From contig NC_044931.1 of assembly GCF_003576645.1 (NCBI RefSeq), positions 8,138,177 through 8,202,176 on the forward strand: a stretch of 64,000 nucleotides of DNA, given 5' to 3'. The stretch comes from Ipomoea triloba. Taxonomy: Eukaryota; Streptophyta; Magnoliopsida; Solanales; Convolvulaceae. Both the position numbers and the translations under genes were made by a program. Positions 21,646 through 38,000 of this stretch are shown piece after piece. Position 1 is the first letter of the stretch; every line of letters starts with the position of its first letter. Under the pieces are notes generated by a model. The model was not told where the DNA came from, searched no databases, and saw nothing but the letters and a program-made list of their open reading frames with translations.

Positions 21646-24600
21646 AATATTATAGGTCTGTTTTGGGCGGTAAGTTAAAACTGAGGATATTGTTTTTATT
21701 AATAGTATAGATAGATTGCATTGCAGAGAAATATATATACTGAATTATTACCATTAATTAGTAATTCTAGTCTATAATTGTATTACGAATAGGAACGTTG
21801 GGAAGAATATATATTTTATTAGGAATTCTATTTTAATTTACAATTGTATTATGGATAGGAATTGTATTATCATATTTTACAATATTACGCAAACCATAAT
21901 ATTATAGGTCTTTTTTGGGCGGGAAATTAAAACTGAGGATATTGTTTTTATTAATAGTATAGATAGATTGCATTGCAGAGAAATATATATACTGAATTAC
22001 TACCATTAATTAATAATTCAAGTCTAGAATTGTATTACGAATAGGAACGTAGGAAAGAATATATTTTATTAGGAATTCTATTTTAATTTACAATTGTATT
22101 AGGGATAGGAATTGTATTACCATATTTTACAATATTAGGCAAACCATAATACTATCGGTCTGTTTTGGGCGGGAAGTTACAACTGAGGATATAGTTTTAT
22201 TAATAGTATAGATTTCATTGCAGAAAAATATATATACTGACTTACTACCATTAATTAGTAATTCTAGTCTAGAATTGTATTACGAATATGAACGTAGAGA
22301 AGAATATATATTTAATTAGGAATTCTATTTTAATTTACAATTGTATTAGGGATAGGAATTGTATTACCATATTTTACAATATTACGCAAACCATAATATT
22401 ATAGGTCTTTTTTGGGCGGGAAATTAAAACTGAGGATATTGTTTTTATTAATAGTATAGATTGCCTTGCAGAGAAATATATATACTGAATTACTACCATT
22501 AATTAATAATTCAAGTCTAGAATTGTATTACGAATAGGAACGTAGGAAAGAATATATTTTATTAGGAATTCTATTTTAATTTACAATTGTATTAGGGATA
22601 AGAATTGTATTACCATATTTTACAATATGACGCAAACCATAATATTATAGGTCTTTTTTGGGCGGGAAATTAAAACTGAGGATATTGTTTTTATTAATAG
22701 TATAGATTGCATTGCAGAGAAATATATATACTGAATTACTACCATTAATTAATAATTCAAGTCTAGAATTGTATTACGAATAGGAACGTAGGAAAGAATA
22801 TATTTTATTAGGAATTCTATTTTAATTTACAATTGTATTAGGGATAAGAATTGTATTACCATATTTTACAATATTACGCACACAGAAATATTATAGGTCT
22901 GTTTTGGGCGGTAAGTTAAAACTGAGGATATTGTTTTTATTAATAGTATAGATAGATTGCATTGCAGAGAAATATATATACTGAATTATTACCATTAATT
23001 AGTAATTCTAGTCTATAATTGTATTACGAATAGGAACATAGGGAAGAATATATATTTTATTAGGAATTCTATTTTAATTTACAATTGTATTATGGATAGG
23101 AATTGTATTATCATATTTTACAATATTACGCACACAGAAATATTATAGGTCTGTTTTGGGCGGTAAATTAAAACTGAGGATATTGTTTTTATTAATAGTA
23201 TAGATAGATTGCATTGCAGAGAAATATATATACTGAATTATTACCATTAATTAGTAATTCAAATCTAGAATTGTATTACGAATAGGAACATAGGGAAGAA
23301 TATATATTTTATTAGGAATTCTATTTTAATTTACAATTGTATTAGGGATAGGAATTGTATTACCATATTTTACAATATAATGCAAACCATAATATTATAG
23401 GTCTGTTTTGGGCGTGAAGTTAAAATTGAGGATATTGTTTTTATTAATAGTATAGATAGATTGCATTGCAAAAAATATATATACTGAATTATTACCATTA
23501 ATTAGTAATTCAAATCTAGAATTGTATTACGAATAGGAACGTAGGGAAGAATATATTTTATTAGGAATTCTATTTTAATTTACAATTGTATTAGGGATAG
23601 GAATTGTATTACTATATTTTACAATATTACGCAAACCATGATACTATCAGTCTGTTTTGGGCGGAAAGTTACAACTGAGGATATAGTTTTTATTAATAGT
23701 ATAGATTGCATTGCAGAAAAATATATATACTGACTTACTACCATTAATTAGTAATTCTAGTCTAGAATTGTATTACGAATATGAACGTAGAGAAGAATAT
23801 ATTTTATTAGGAATTCTATTTTAATTTACAATTGTATTAGGGATAGGAATTGTATTACTATATTTTACAATATTACGCAAACCATGATACTATCAGTCTG
23901 TTTTGGGCGGGAAGTTACAACTGAGGATATAGTTTTTATTAATAGTATAGATTGCATTGCAGAAAAATATATATACTGACTTACTACCATTAATTAGTAA
24001 TTCTAGTCTAGAATTGTATTACGAATATGAACGTAGAGAAGAATATATTTTATTAGGAATTCTATTTTAATTTACAATTGTATTAGGGATAGGAATTGTA
24101 TTACCATATTTTACAATATAATGCAAACCATAATATTATAGGTCTGTTTTGGGCAGGAAGTTAAAACTGAGGATTTTGTTTTTATTAATAGTATAGATTG
24201 CATTGCAGAGAAATATATATACTTAATTATTACCATTAATTAGTAATTCTAGTCTATAATTGTATTACCAATAGGAACGTAGGGGAGAATATATTTTATT
24301 AGGAATTCTATTTTAATTTACAATTGTATTAGGGATAGGAATTGTATTACCATATATTACAATATTACGCACCATACCATAATACAAGTTAAAACTGAGG
24401 ATATTGTTTTTATTAATAGTATAGATTGCATTGCAGAGAAATATATATACTTAATTATTACCATTAATGAGTAATTCTAGTCTATAATTGTATTACCAAT
24501 AGGAACGTAGGGAAGAATATCTTTTATTAGGAATTCTATTTTAATTTACAATTGTATTAAGGATAGGAATTGTATTACCATATTTTACAATATAATGCAA

Positions 24601-25110
24601 ACCATAATATTATAGGTCTGTTTTGGGCAGGAAGTTAAAACTGAGGATTTTGTTTTTATTAATAGTATAGATTGCATTGCAGAGAAATATATATACGGAA
24701 TTATTACCATTAATTAGTAATTCTAGTCTATAATTGTATTACGAATAGGAATGTAGGGAAGAATATATTTTATTAGGAATTCTGTTTTAATTTGCAATTG
24801 TATCAGGGATAGGAATTGTATTACCATATTTTACAATATTACGCACACAGAAATATTATAGGTCTGTTTTGGGCGGTAAGTTAAAACTGAGGATATTGTT
24901 TTCATTAATAGTATAGATAGATTGCATTGCAGAGAAATATATATACTGAATTATTACCGTTAATTAGTAATTCTAGTCTATAATTGTATTACGAATAGGA
25001 ACGTAGGGAAGAATATATTTTATTAGGAATTCTATTTTAATTTACAATTGTATTAGGGATAAGAATTGTATTACCATATTTTACAATATTACACAAAACA
25101 TAATATTATA

Positions 25111-26094
25111 GGTCTGTTTTGGGCGTTAAATTAAAATTGAGGATATTGTTTTTATTAATAGTATAGATTGCATTGCAGAGAAATATATATACGGAATTAT
25201 TACCATTAATTAGTAATTCTAGTCTATAATTGTATTACCAATAGGAACGTAGGAGAGAATATATTTTATTAGGAATTCTATTTTAATTTACAATTGTATT
25301 AGGGATAAGAATTGTATTACCATATTTTACAATATTACACAAAACATAATATTATAGGTCTGTTTTGGGCGTTAAATTAAAATTGAGGATATTGTTTTTA
25401 TTAATAGTATAGATTGCATTGCAGAGAAATATATATACGGAATTATTACCATTAATTAGTAATTCTAGTCTATAATTGTATTACCAATAGGAACGTAGGA
25501 GAGAATATATTTTATTAGGAATTCTATTTTAATTTACAATTGTATTAGGGATAAGAATTGTATTACCATATTTTACAATATTACACAAAACATAATATTA
25601 TAGGTCTGTTTTGGGCGTTAAATTAAAATTGAGGATATTGTTTTTATTAATAGTATAGATTGCATTGCAGAGAAATATATATACGGAATTATTACCATTA
25701 ATTAGTAATTCTAGTCTATAATTGTATTACCAATAGGAACGTAGGAGAGAATATATTTTATTAGGAATTCTATTTTAATTTACAATTGTATTAGGGATAA
25801 GAATTGTATTACCATATTTTACAATATTACACAAAACATAATATTATAGGTCTGTTTTGGGCGTTAAATTAAAATTGAGGATATTGTTTTTATTAATAGT
25901 ATAGATTGCATTGCAGAGAAATATATATACGGAATTATTACCATTAATTAGTAATTCTAGTCTATAATTGTATTACCAATAGGAACGTAGGAGAGAATAT
26001 ATTTTATTAGGAATTCTATTTTAATTTACAATTGTATTAGGGATAAGAATTGTATTACCATATTTTACAATATTACACAAACCATAATATTATA
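25111..26094 (-). repeat. Homogenised satellite block, four near-identical 246-bp copies
   Basis: Copies start at 25111, 25357, 25603 and 25849 with a constant 246-bp step. They share the private variants TTACACAAAACATAAT, GGGCGTTAAATTAAAATTG and ATAGGAACGTAGGAGAG, indicating recent local amplification. Confidence 0.9.
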
Positions 26095-29000
26095 GGTCTG
26101 TTTTGGGCGTTAAATTAAAATTGAGGATATTGTTTTTATTAATAGTATAGATTGCATTGCAGAGAAATATATATACGGAATTATTACCATTAATTAGTAA
26201 TTCTAGTCTATAATTGTATTACGAATAGGAATGTAGGGAAGAATATATTTTATTAGGAATTCTGTTTTAATTTGCAATTGTATCAGAGATAGGAATTGTA
26301 TTACCATATTTTACAATATTACGCACACAGAAATATTATAGGTCTGTTTTGGGCGGTAAGTTAAAACTGAGGATATTGTTTTCATTAATAGTATAGATAG
26401 ATTGCATTGCAGAGAAATATATATACTGAATTATTACCATTAATTAGTAATTCTAGTCTATAATTGTATTACGAATAGGAACGTAGGGAAGAATATATAT
26501 TTTATTAGGATTTCTATTTTAATTTACAATTGTATTAGGGATAGGAATTGTAGTACCATATTTTACAATATAATGCAAACCATAATATTATAGGTCTGTT
26601 TTGGGCGTAAAGTTAAAATTGAGGATATTGTTTTTATTAATAGTATAGATAGATTGCATTGCAAAAAATATATATACTGAATTTTTACCATTAATTAGTA
26701 ATTCAAATCTAGAATTGTATTACGAATAGGAACGTAGGGAAGAATATATTTTATTAGGAATTCTATTTTAATTTACAATTGTATTACGAATAGGAACGTA
26801 GGGAAGAATATATTTTATTAGGAATTCTATTTTAATTTACAATTGTATTAGGGATAAGAATTGTATTACTATATTTTACAATATTACGCAAACCATGATA
26901 TTATCAGTCTGTTTTGGGCGGGAAGTTACAACTGAGGATATAGTTTTTATTAATAGTATAGATTGCATTGCAGAGAAATATATATACTGAATTATTCTCA
27001 CTAATTAGTAATTCTAGTGTAGAATTGTATTACGAATATGAACATAGAGAATAATATATTTTATTAGGAATTCTATTTTAATTTACAATTGTATTAGGGA
27101 TAGGAATTGTATTACCATATTTTACAGTATTACGCAAACCATAATATTATAGGTCTGTTTTGGGCGTTAAATTAAAACTGAGAATATTGTTTTTATTAAT
27201 AGTATAGATTGCATTGCAGAGAAATATATATACTGAATTATTACCATTAATTAGTAATTCAAGTCTAGAATTGTATTACGAATAGGAACATAGGGAAGAA
27301 TATATTTTATTAGGAATTCTATTTTAATTTACAATTGTATTAGGGATAAGAATTGTATTACCATATTTTACAATAGTACGCACACTAAAATATTATAGGT
27401 CTATTTTGGGCGGAAAGTTAAAACTGAGGATATTGTTTTTATTAATAGTATAGATAGATTGCATTGCAGAGAAATATATATACTGAATTATTACCATTAG
27501 TAATTCTAGTCTAGAATTGTATTACGAGTAGGAACGTTGGGAAGAATATATTTTATTAGGAATTCTATTTCAATTTACAATTGTATTAGGGATAGAAGTT
27601 GTATTGCCATATTTTACAATATTACGCAAACCATAATATTATAGGTCTGTTTTGGCGGGAAATTAAAATTGAGGATATTGTTTTTATTAATAGTATAGAT
27701 TGCATTGCAGAAAAATATATATACTGACTTACTACCATTAATTAGTAATTCTAGTCTAGAATTGTATTACAAATATGAACATAAAGAATAATATATTTTA
27801 TTAGGAATTCTATTTTAATTTACAATTGTATTAGGGATAGGAATTGTATTACCATATTTTACAATATTACGCACACAAAAATATTATAGGTCTGTTTTGG
27901 GCGGAAAGTTAAAACTGAGAATATTGTTTTTATTAATAGTATAGATAGATTGCATTGCAGAGAAATATATATACTTAATTATTAGCATTAGTAATTCTAG
28001 TCTAGAATTATATTACGAATAGGAACGTAGGGAAGAATATATATATTATTAGGAATTCTATTTTAATTTACAATTGTATTAGAGATAGGAATTGTATTAC
28101 CATATTTTACAATATTACGCAAACCATAATACTATCGGTCTGTTTTGGGCGGGAAGTTACAACTGAGGATATAGTTTTATTAATAGTATAGATTTCATTG
28201 CAGAAAAATATATATACTGACTTACTACCATTAATTAGTAATTCTAGTCTAGAATTGTATTACGAATATGAACGTAGAGAAGAATATATTTTATTAGGAA
28301 TTCTATTTTAATTTACAATTGTATTAGGGATAGGAATTGTATTACCATATTTTACAATATTACGCAAACCATAATATTATAGGTCTTTTTTGGGCGGGAA
28401 ATTAAAACTGAGGATATTGTTTTTATTAATAGTATAGATTGCATTGCAGAGAAATATATATACTGAATTACTACCATTAATTAATAATTCAAGTCTAGAA
28501 TTGTATTACGAATAGGAACGTAGAGAAGAATATATTTTATTAGGAATTCTATTTTAATTTACAATTGTATTAGGGATAGGAATTGTATTACCATATTTTA
28601 CAATATTACGCAAACCATAATACTATCGGTCTGTTTTGGGCGGGAAGTTACAACTGAGGATATAGTTTTATTAATAGTATAGATTGCATTGCAGAGAAAT
28701 ATATATACTTAATTATTAGCATTAGTAATTCTAGTCTAGAATTGTATTACGAATAGGAACGTAGAGAAGAATATATTTTATTAGGAATTCTATTTTAATT
28801 TACAATTGTATTAGGGATAGGAATTGTATTAGCATATTTTACAATATAATGCAAACCATAGTATTATAGGTCTGTTTTGGGCGGGATGTTAAAATTGAGG
28901 ATATTGTTTTTATTAATAGTATAGATTGCATTACAGAGAAATATATATACTGAATTATTACCATTAGTAATTCTAGTCTAGAATTGTATTACGAATAGGA

Positions 29001-32000
29001 ACGTAGGGAAGAATATATATATTATTAGGAATTCTATTTTAATTTACAATTGTATTAGAGATAGGAATTGTATTCCCATATTTTACAATATTACGCAAAC
29101 CATAATACTATCGGTCTGTTTTGGTCGGGAAGTTACAACTGAGGATATTGTTTTTATCAATAGTATAGATTGCATTGCAGAAAAATATATATACTGACTT
29201 ACTAACATTAATTAGTAATTGTAGTTTAGAATTGTATTACGAATATGAACGTAGAGAATAATATATTTTATTAGGAATTCTATTTTAATTTACAATTGTA
29301 TTAGGGATAGGAATTGTATTAGCATATTTTACAATATAATGCAAACCATAGTATTATAGGTCTGTTTTGGGCGGGATGTTAAAATTGAGGATATTGTTTT
29401 TATTAATAGTATAGATAGATTGCATTGCAAAAAATATATATACTGAATTATTACCATTAATTAGTAATTCAAATCTAGAATTGTATTACGAATAGGAACG
29501 TAGGAAAGAATATATTTTATTAGGAATTCTATTTTAATTTACAATTGTATTAGGGATAGGAACTGTATTACCATATTTTACAATATTACGCAAACCATAA
29601 TATTATAGGTCTTTTTTGGGCGGGAAATTAAAACTGAGGATATTGTTTTTATTAATAGTATAGATAGATTGCATTGCAAAAAATATATATACTGAATTAT
29701 TACCATTAATTAGTAATTCAAATCTAGAATTGTATTACGAATAGGAACGTAGGAAAGAATATATTTTATTAGGAATTCTATTTTAATTTACAATTGTATT
29801 AGGGATAGGAACTGTATTACCATATTTTACAATATTACGCAAACCATAATATTATAGGTCTTTTTTGGGCGGGAAATTAAAACTGAGGATATTGTTTTTA
29901 TTAATAGTATAGATAGATTGCATTGCAAAAAATATATATACTGAATTATTACCATTAATTAGTAATTCAAATCTAGAATTGTATTACGAATAGGAACGTA
30001 GGAAAGAATATATTTTATTAGGAATTCTATTTTAATTTACAATTGTATTAGGGATAGGAATTGTATTACTATATTTTACAATATTACGCAAACCATGATA
30101 CTATCAGTCTGTTTTGGGCGGGAAGTTACAACTGAGGATATAGTTTTTATTAATAGTATAGATTGCATTGCAGAAAAATATATATACTGACTTACTACCA
30201 TTAATTAGTAACTCTAGTCTAGAATTGTATTACGAATATGAACATAGAGAAGAATATATTTTATTAGGAATTCTATTTTAATTTACAATTGTATTAGGGA
30301 TAGGAATTGTATTACCATATTTTACAATATTACGCAAACCATAATATTATAGGTCTTTTTTGGGCGGGAAATTAAAATTTGGGCGGGAAGTTAAAATTGA
30401 GGATATTGTTTTTATTAATAGTATAGATAGATTGCATTGCAAAAAATATATATACTGAATTATTACCATTAATTAGTAATTCAAATCTAGAATTGTATTA
30501 CGAATAGGAACGTAGGGAAGAATATATTTTATTAGGAATTCTATTTTAATTTACAATTGTATTAGGGATAGGAATTGTATTACTATATTTTACAATATTA
30601 CGCAAACCATGATACTATCAGTCTGTTTTGGGCGGGAAGTTACAACTGAGGATATAGTTTTTATTAATAGTATAGATTGCATTGCAGAAAAATATATATA
30701 CTGACTTACTACCATTAATTAGTAATTCTAGTCTACAATTGTATTACGAATATGAACGTAGAGAAGAATATATTTTATTAGGAATTCTATTTTAATTTAC
30801 AATTGTATTAAGGATAGGAATTGTATTACCATATTTTACAATATACTGCAAACCATAATATAATAGCTCTATTTTGGGCAGTAAGTTAAAACTGAGGATT
30901 TTGTTTTTATTAATAGTATAGATTGCATTGCAGAGAAATATATATACGGAATTATTACCATTAATTAGTAATTCTAGTCTATAATTGTATTACGAATAGG
31001 AACGTAAGGAATAATATATTTTATTAGGAATTCTATTTTAATTTACAATTGTATTAGGGATAAGAATTGTATTACCATATTTTAAAATATTACGCAAACC
31101 ATAATATTATAGGTCTGTTTTGGGCGTTAAATTAAAATTGAGGATATTGTTTTTATTAATAGTATAGATTGCATTGTAGAGAAGTATATGTACTGAATTA
31201 TTACCATTAATTAGTAATTCTAGTCTATAATTGTATTACGAATAGGAACGTAGGGAAGAATATATTTTATTAGGAATTCTGTTTTAATTTAGTAGGGAAG
31301 AATATATTTTATTATGAATTCTGTTTTAATTTACAATTGTATCAGGGATAGGAATTGTATTACCATTTTAATTTACAATTGTATCAGGGATAGGAATTGT
31401 ATTACCATATTTTACAACAATTGTATCAGGGATAGGAATTGTATTACCATATTTTACAATATTACGCACACAGAAATATTATAGGTCTGTTTTGGGCGGT
31501 AAGTTAAAACTGATGATATTGTTTTTATTAATAGTATAGATGGATTGCATTGCAGAGAAATATATATACTGAATTATTACCATTAATTAGTAATTCTAGT
31601 CTATAATTGTATTACGAATAGGAACGTAGGGAAGAATATATATTTTATTAGGAATTCTATTTTAATTTACAATTGTATTATGGATAGGAATTGTATTATC
31701 ATATTTTACAATAGTACGCACACCATAATATTATAGGTCTGTTTTGGGCGGTAAGTTAAAACTGAGGATTTTGTTTTTTTTAATAGTATAGATTGCATTG
31801 CAGAGAAATATATATACTGAATTACTACCATTAATTAATAATTCAAGTCTAGAATTGTATTACGAATAGGAACGTAGGAAAGAATATATTTTATTAGGAA
31901 TTCTATTTTAATTTACAATTGTATTAGGGATAGGAATTGTATTACCATATTTTACAATATAATGCAAACCATAATATTATAGGTCTGTTTTGGGCAGAAA

Positions 32001-35000
32001 GTTCAAACTGAGGATTTTGTTTTTATTAATAGTATAGATTGAATTGCAGAGAAATATATATACGGAATTATTACCATTAATTAGTAATTCTAGTCTATAA
32101 TTGTATTACGAATATGAACGTATAGAAGAATATATTTTATTACGAATTCTATTTTAATTTACAATTGTATTAGGGATAGGAATTGTATTACTATATTTTA
32201 CAATATTACGCAAACCATGATACTATCAGTCTGTTTTGGGCGGGAAGTTAAAACTGAGGATATAGTTTTTATTAATAGTATAGATTGCATTGTAGAAAAA
32301 TATATATACTGGCTTACTACCATTAATTAGTAATTCTAGTCTAGAATTGTATTACGAATATGAACGTAGAAAAGAATATATTTTATTAGGAATTCTATTT
32401 TAATTTACAATTGTATTAGGGATAGGAATTGTATTACCATATTTTACAATATTACGCAAACCATAATATTATAGGTCTTTTTTGGGCGGTAAATTAAAAC
32501 TGAGGATATTGTTTTTATTAATAGTATAGATTGCATTGCAGAGAAATATATATACGGAATTATTACCATTAATTAGTAATTCTAGTCTATAATTGTATTA
32601 CGAATAGGAACGTAGGGAAGAATATATTATATTAGGAATTCTATTTTAATTTACAATTGTATTAGGGATAGGAATTGTATTACCATATTTTACAATATAA
32701 TGCAAACCATAATATTATAGGTCTGTTTTGGGCAGGAAGTTAAAACTGAGGATTTTGTTTTTATTAATAGTATAGATTGCATTGCAGAGAAATATATATA
32801 CTGAATTACTACCATTAATTAGTAATTCTAGTCTAGAATTGTATTACGAATAGGAACGTAGGGAAGAATATATATTTTATTAGGAATTCTATTTTAATTT
32901 ACAATTGTATTAGGGATAGGAATTGTATTACCATATTTTACAATATACAGCAAACCATAATATTATAGGTCTGTTTTGGGCGAGAAATTAAAATTGAGGA
33001 TATTGTTTTTATTAATAGTATAGATTGCATTGCAGAGAAATATATGTACTGAATTATTACCATTAATTTGTAATTCTAGTCTATAATTGTATTACGAATA
33101 GGAACGTAGGGAAGAATATATTTTATTTGGAATTCTATTTTAATTTACAATTGTATTAGGGATAGGAATTGTATTACCATATTTTACAATATTACGCACA
33201 CAAAAATATTATAGGTCTGTTTTGGGCGGAAAGTTAAAACTGAGGATATTGTTTTTATTAATAGTATAGATAGATTGCATTGCAGAGAAATATATATACT
33301 TAATTATTAGCATTAGTAATTCTAGTCTAGAATTGTATTACGAATAGGAACATAGGGAAGAATATATATTTTATTAGGAATTCTATTTTAATTTACAATT
33401 GTATTACGGATAGAAATTGTATTCCCATATTTTACAATATTACGCAAACCATAATACTATCGGTCTGTTTTGGGCAGGAAGTTACAACTGAGGATATCGT
33501 TTTTATTATTAGTATAGATTGCATTGCAGAAAAATATATATACTGACTTACTACCATTAATTAGTAATTCTAGTCTAGAATTGTATTACAAATATGAACA
33601 TAGAGAATAATATATTTTATTAGGAATTCTATTTTAATTTACAATTGTATTAGGGATAGGAATTGTATTACCATATTTTACAATATTACGCAAACCATAA
33701 TATTATAGGTCTGTTTTGGGCGAGAAATTAAAATTGAGGATATTGTTTTTATTAATAGTATAGATTGCATTGCAGAGAAATATATGTACTGAATTATTAC
33801 CATTAATTTGTAATTCTAGTCTATAATTGTATTACGAATAGGAACGTAGGGAAGAATATATTTTATTAGGAATTCTATTTTAATTTACAATTGTATTAGG
33901 GAGAGGAATTGTATTACCATATTTTACAATATTACGCACACAAAAATATTATAGGTCTGTTTTGGGCGGGAAGTTAAAACTGAGGATATTGTTTTTATTA
34001 ATAGTATAAATAGATTGCATTGCAGAGAAATATATATACTGAATTATTCTAATTAATTAGTAATTCTAGTCTAGAATTGTATTACGAATATGAACATAGA
34101 GAATAATATATTTTATTAGGAATTCTATTTTAATTTACAATTGTATTACGAATATGAACATAGAGAATAATATATTTTATTAGGAATTCTATTTTAATTT
34201 ACAATTGTATTACGGAAAGGAATTGTATTATAATATTTTACAATATTACACAAACCATAATATTATAGGTCTGTTTTGGGCGGAAAATTAAAACTAATAA
34301 TATTGTTTTTATTAATAGTATAGATTGCATTGCAGAGAAATATATATACTGAATTATTACCATTAATTAGTAATTCAAGTCTAGAATTGTATTACGAATA
34401 GGAACGTAGGGAAGAATATATTTTATTAGGAATTCTATTTTAATTTACAATTGTATTAGGGATAGGAATTGTATTACCATATTTTACAATATTACGCACA
34501 CAAAAATATTATAGGTCTGTTTTGGGCGGAAAGTTAAAACTGAGGATATTGTTTTTATTAATAGTATAGATAGATTGCATTGCAGAGAAATATATATACT
34601 TAATTATTAGCATTAGTAATTCAAGTCCAGAATTGTATTACGAATAGGAACGTAGGGAAGAATATATTTTATTAGGAATTCTATTTCAATTTACAATTGT
34701 ATTAGGGATAGGAGTTGTATTACCATATTTTACAATATTACGCACACAAAAATATTATAGGTCTGTTTTGGGCGGGAAGTTAAAACTGAGGATATTGTTT
34801 TTATTAATAGTATAGATAGATTGCATTGCAGAGAAATATATATACTTAATTATTCTCATTAATTAGTAATTCTAGTCTAGAATTGTATTACGAATATGAA
34901 CATAGAGAAGAATATATTTTATTAGGAATTCTATTTTAATTTACAATTGTATTAGGGATAGGAATTGTATTACCATATTTTACAATATTACGCACACTAA

Positions 35001-38000
35001 AATATTATAGGTCTGTTTTGGGCGGGAAGTTAAAACTGAGGATATTGTTTTTATTAATAGTATAAATAGATTGCATTGCAGAGAAATATATATACTGAAT
35101 TATTCTCATTAATTAGTAATTCTAGTCTAGAATTGTATTACGAATATGAACATAGAGAATAATATATTTTATTAGGAATTCTATTTTAATTTACAATTGT
35201 ATTACGGAAAGGAATTGTATTATCATATTTTACAATATTACACAAACCATAATATTATAGGTCTGTTTTGGGCGAGAAATTAAAACTAATAATATTGTTT
35301 TTATAAATAGTATAGATTGCATTGCAGAGAAATATATATACTGAATTATTACCATTAATTAGTAATTCAAGTCTAGAATTGTATTACGAATAGGAACATA
35401 GGGAAGAATATATTTTATTAGGAATTCTATTTTAATTTACAATTGTATTAGGGATAGGAATTGTATTACCATATTTTACAATATTACGAACACAAAAATA
35501 TTATAGGTCTGTTTTGGGCGGAAACTTAAAACTGAGGATATTGTTTTTATTAATAGTATAGATAGATTGCATTGCAGAGAAATATATATACTTAATTATT
35601 AGCATTAGTAATTCAAGTCTAGAATTGTATTACGAATAGGAACGTAGGGAAAAATATATATTTTATTAGGAATTCTATTTCAATTTACAATTGTATTAGG
35701 GATAGGAGTTGTATTACCATATTTTACAATATTACACACACAAAAATATTATAGGTCTGTTTTGGGCGTGAAGTTAAAACTGAGGATATTGTTTTTATTA
35801 ATAGTATAGATGAAGTTAAAACTGAGGATATTGTTTTTATTAATAGTATAGATAGATTGCAAACTGAGGATATTGTTTTTATTAATAGTATAGATAGATT
35901 GCATTGCAGAGAAATATATATACTGAATTATTCTCATTAATTAGTAATTCTAGTCTATAATTGTATTACGAATATGAACATAGAGAATAATATATTTTAT
36001 TAGGAATTCTATTTTAATTTACAATTGTATTACGGAAAGGAATTGTATTATCATATTTTACAATATTACGCAAACCATAATATTATAGGTCTGTTTTGGG
36101 CGGGAAATTAAAACTGATAATATTGTTTTTATTAATAGTATAGATTGCATTGCAGAGAAATATATATACTGAATTATTACCATTAATTAGTAATTCAAGT
36201 CTAGAATTGTATTACGAATAGGAACATAGGGAAGAATATATTTTATTAGGAATTCTATTTTAATTTACAATTGTATTAGGGATAGGAATGGTATTACCAT
36301 ATTTTACAATATTACGCACACTAAAATATTATAGGTCTGTTTTGGGCGGGAAGTTAAAACTAAGGATATTGTTTTTATTAATAGTATAGATAGATTGCAT
36401 TGCAGAGAAATATATATACTGAATTATTCCCATTAATTAGTAATTCTAGTCTAGAATTGTATTACGAATATGAACATAGAGAATAATATATTTTATTAGG
36501 AATTCTATTTTAATTTACAATTATATTACGGATAGGAATTGTATTACCATATTTTACAATATTACGCAAACCATAATATTATAGGTCTGTTTTGGGCGGG
36601 AAGTTACAACTGAGGATATTGTTTTTATTAATAGTATAGATTGTATTGCAGAAAAATATATATACTGACTTACTACCATTAATTAGTAATTCTAGTTTAG
36701 AATTGTATTACGAATATGAACGTAGAGAAGAATATATTTTATAAGGAATTCTATTTTAATTTACAATTGTATTAGGGATAGGAATTGTATTACCATATTT
36801 TACAATATTACGCAAACCATAATATTATAGGTCTTTTTTGGGCGGGAAATTAAAACTGAGGATATTGTTTTTATTAATAGTATAGATTGCATTGTAGAGA
36901 AATATATATACGGAATTATTACCATTAATTAGTAATTCTAGTCTATAATTGTATTACGAATAGGAACTTAAGGAATAATATATTTTATTAGGAATTCAAT
37001 TTTAATTTACAATTGTATTAAGGATAGGAATTGTATTACCATATTTTACAATATTACGCAAACCATAATATTATAGGTCTTTTTTGGGCGGGAAATTAAA
37101 ACTGAGGATATTGTTTTTATTAATAGTATAGATTGCATTGCAGAGAAATATATATACGGAATTATTACCATTAATTAGTAATTCTAGTCTATAATTGTAT
37201 TACGAATAGGAACTTAAGGAATAATATATTTCATTAGGAATTCTATTTTAATTTACAATTGTATTAGGGATAGGAATTGTATTACCATATTTTACAATAT
37301 TACGCAAACCATAATATTATAGGTCTTTTTTGGGCGGGAAATTAAAACTGAGGATATTGTTTTTATTAATAGTATAGATTGCATTGCAGAAAAATATATA
37401 TACTGAATTATTACCATTAATTAGTAATTCTAGTCTATAATTGTATTACGAATAAGAACGTAGGAAAGAATATATTATATTAGGAATTCTATTTTAATTT
37501 ACAATTGTATTAGGGATAGTAATTGTATTACCATATTTTACAATATTACGCAAACCATAATATTATAGGTCTTTTTTGGGCGGGAAATTAAAACTGAGGA
37601 TATTGTTTTTATTAATAGTATAGATTGCATTGCAGAGAAATATATATACGGAATTATTACCATTAATTAGTAATTCTAGTCTATAATTGTATTACGAATA
37701 AGAACGTAGGAAAGAATATATTATATTAGGAATTCTATTTTAATTTACAATTGTATTAGGGATAGGAATTGTATTACCATATTTTACAATATTACGCAAA
37801 CCATAATATTATAGGTCTTTTTTGGGCGGGAAATTAAAACTGAGGATATTGTTTTTATTAATAGTATAGATTGCATTGCAGAGAAATATATATACGGAAT
37901 TATTACCATTAATTAGTAATTCAAGTCTAGAATTGTATTACGAATAGGAACGTAGGGAAGAATATATTTTATTAGGAATTCTATTTCAATTTATAATTGT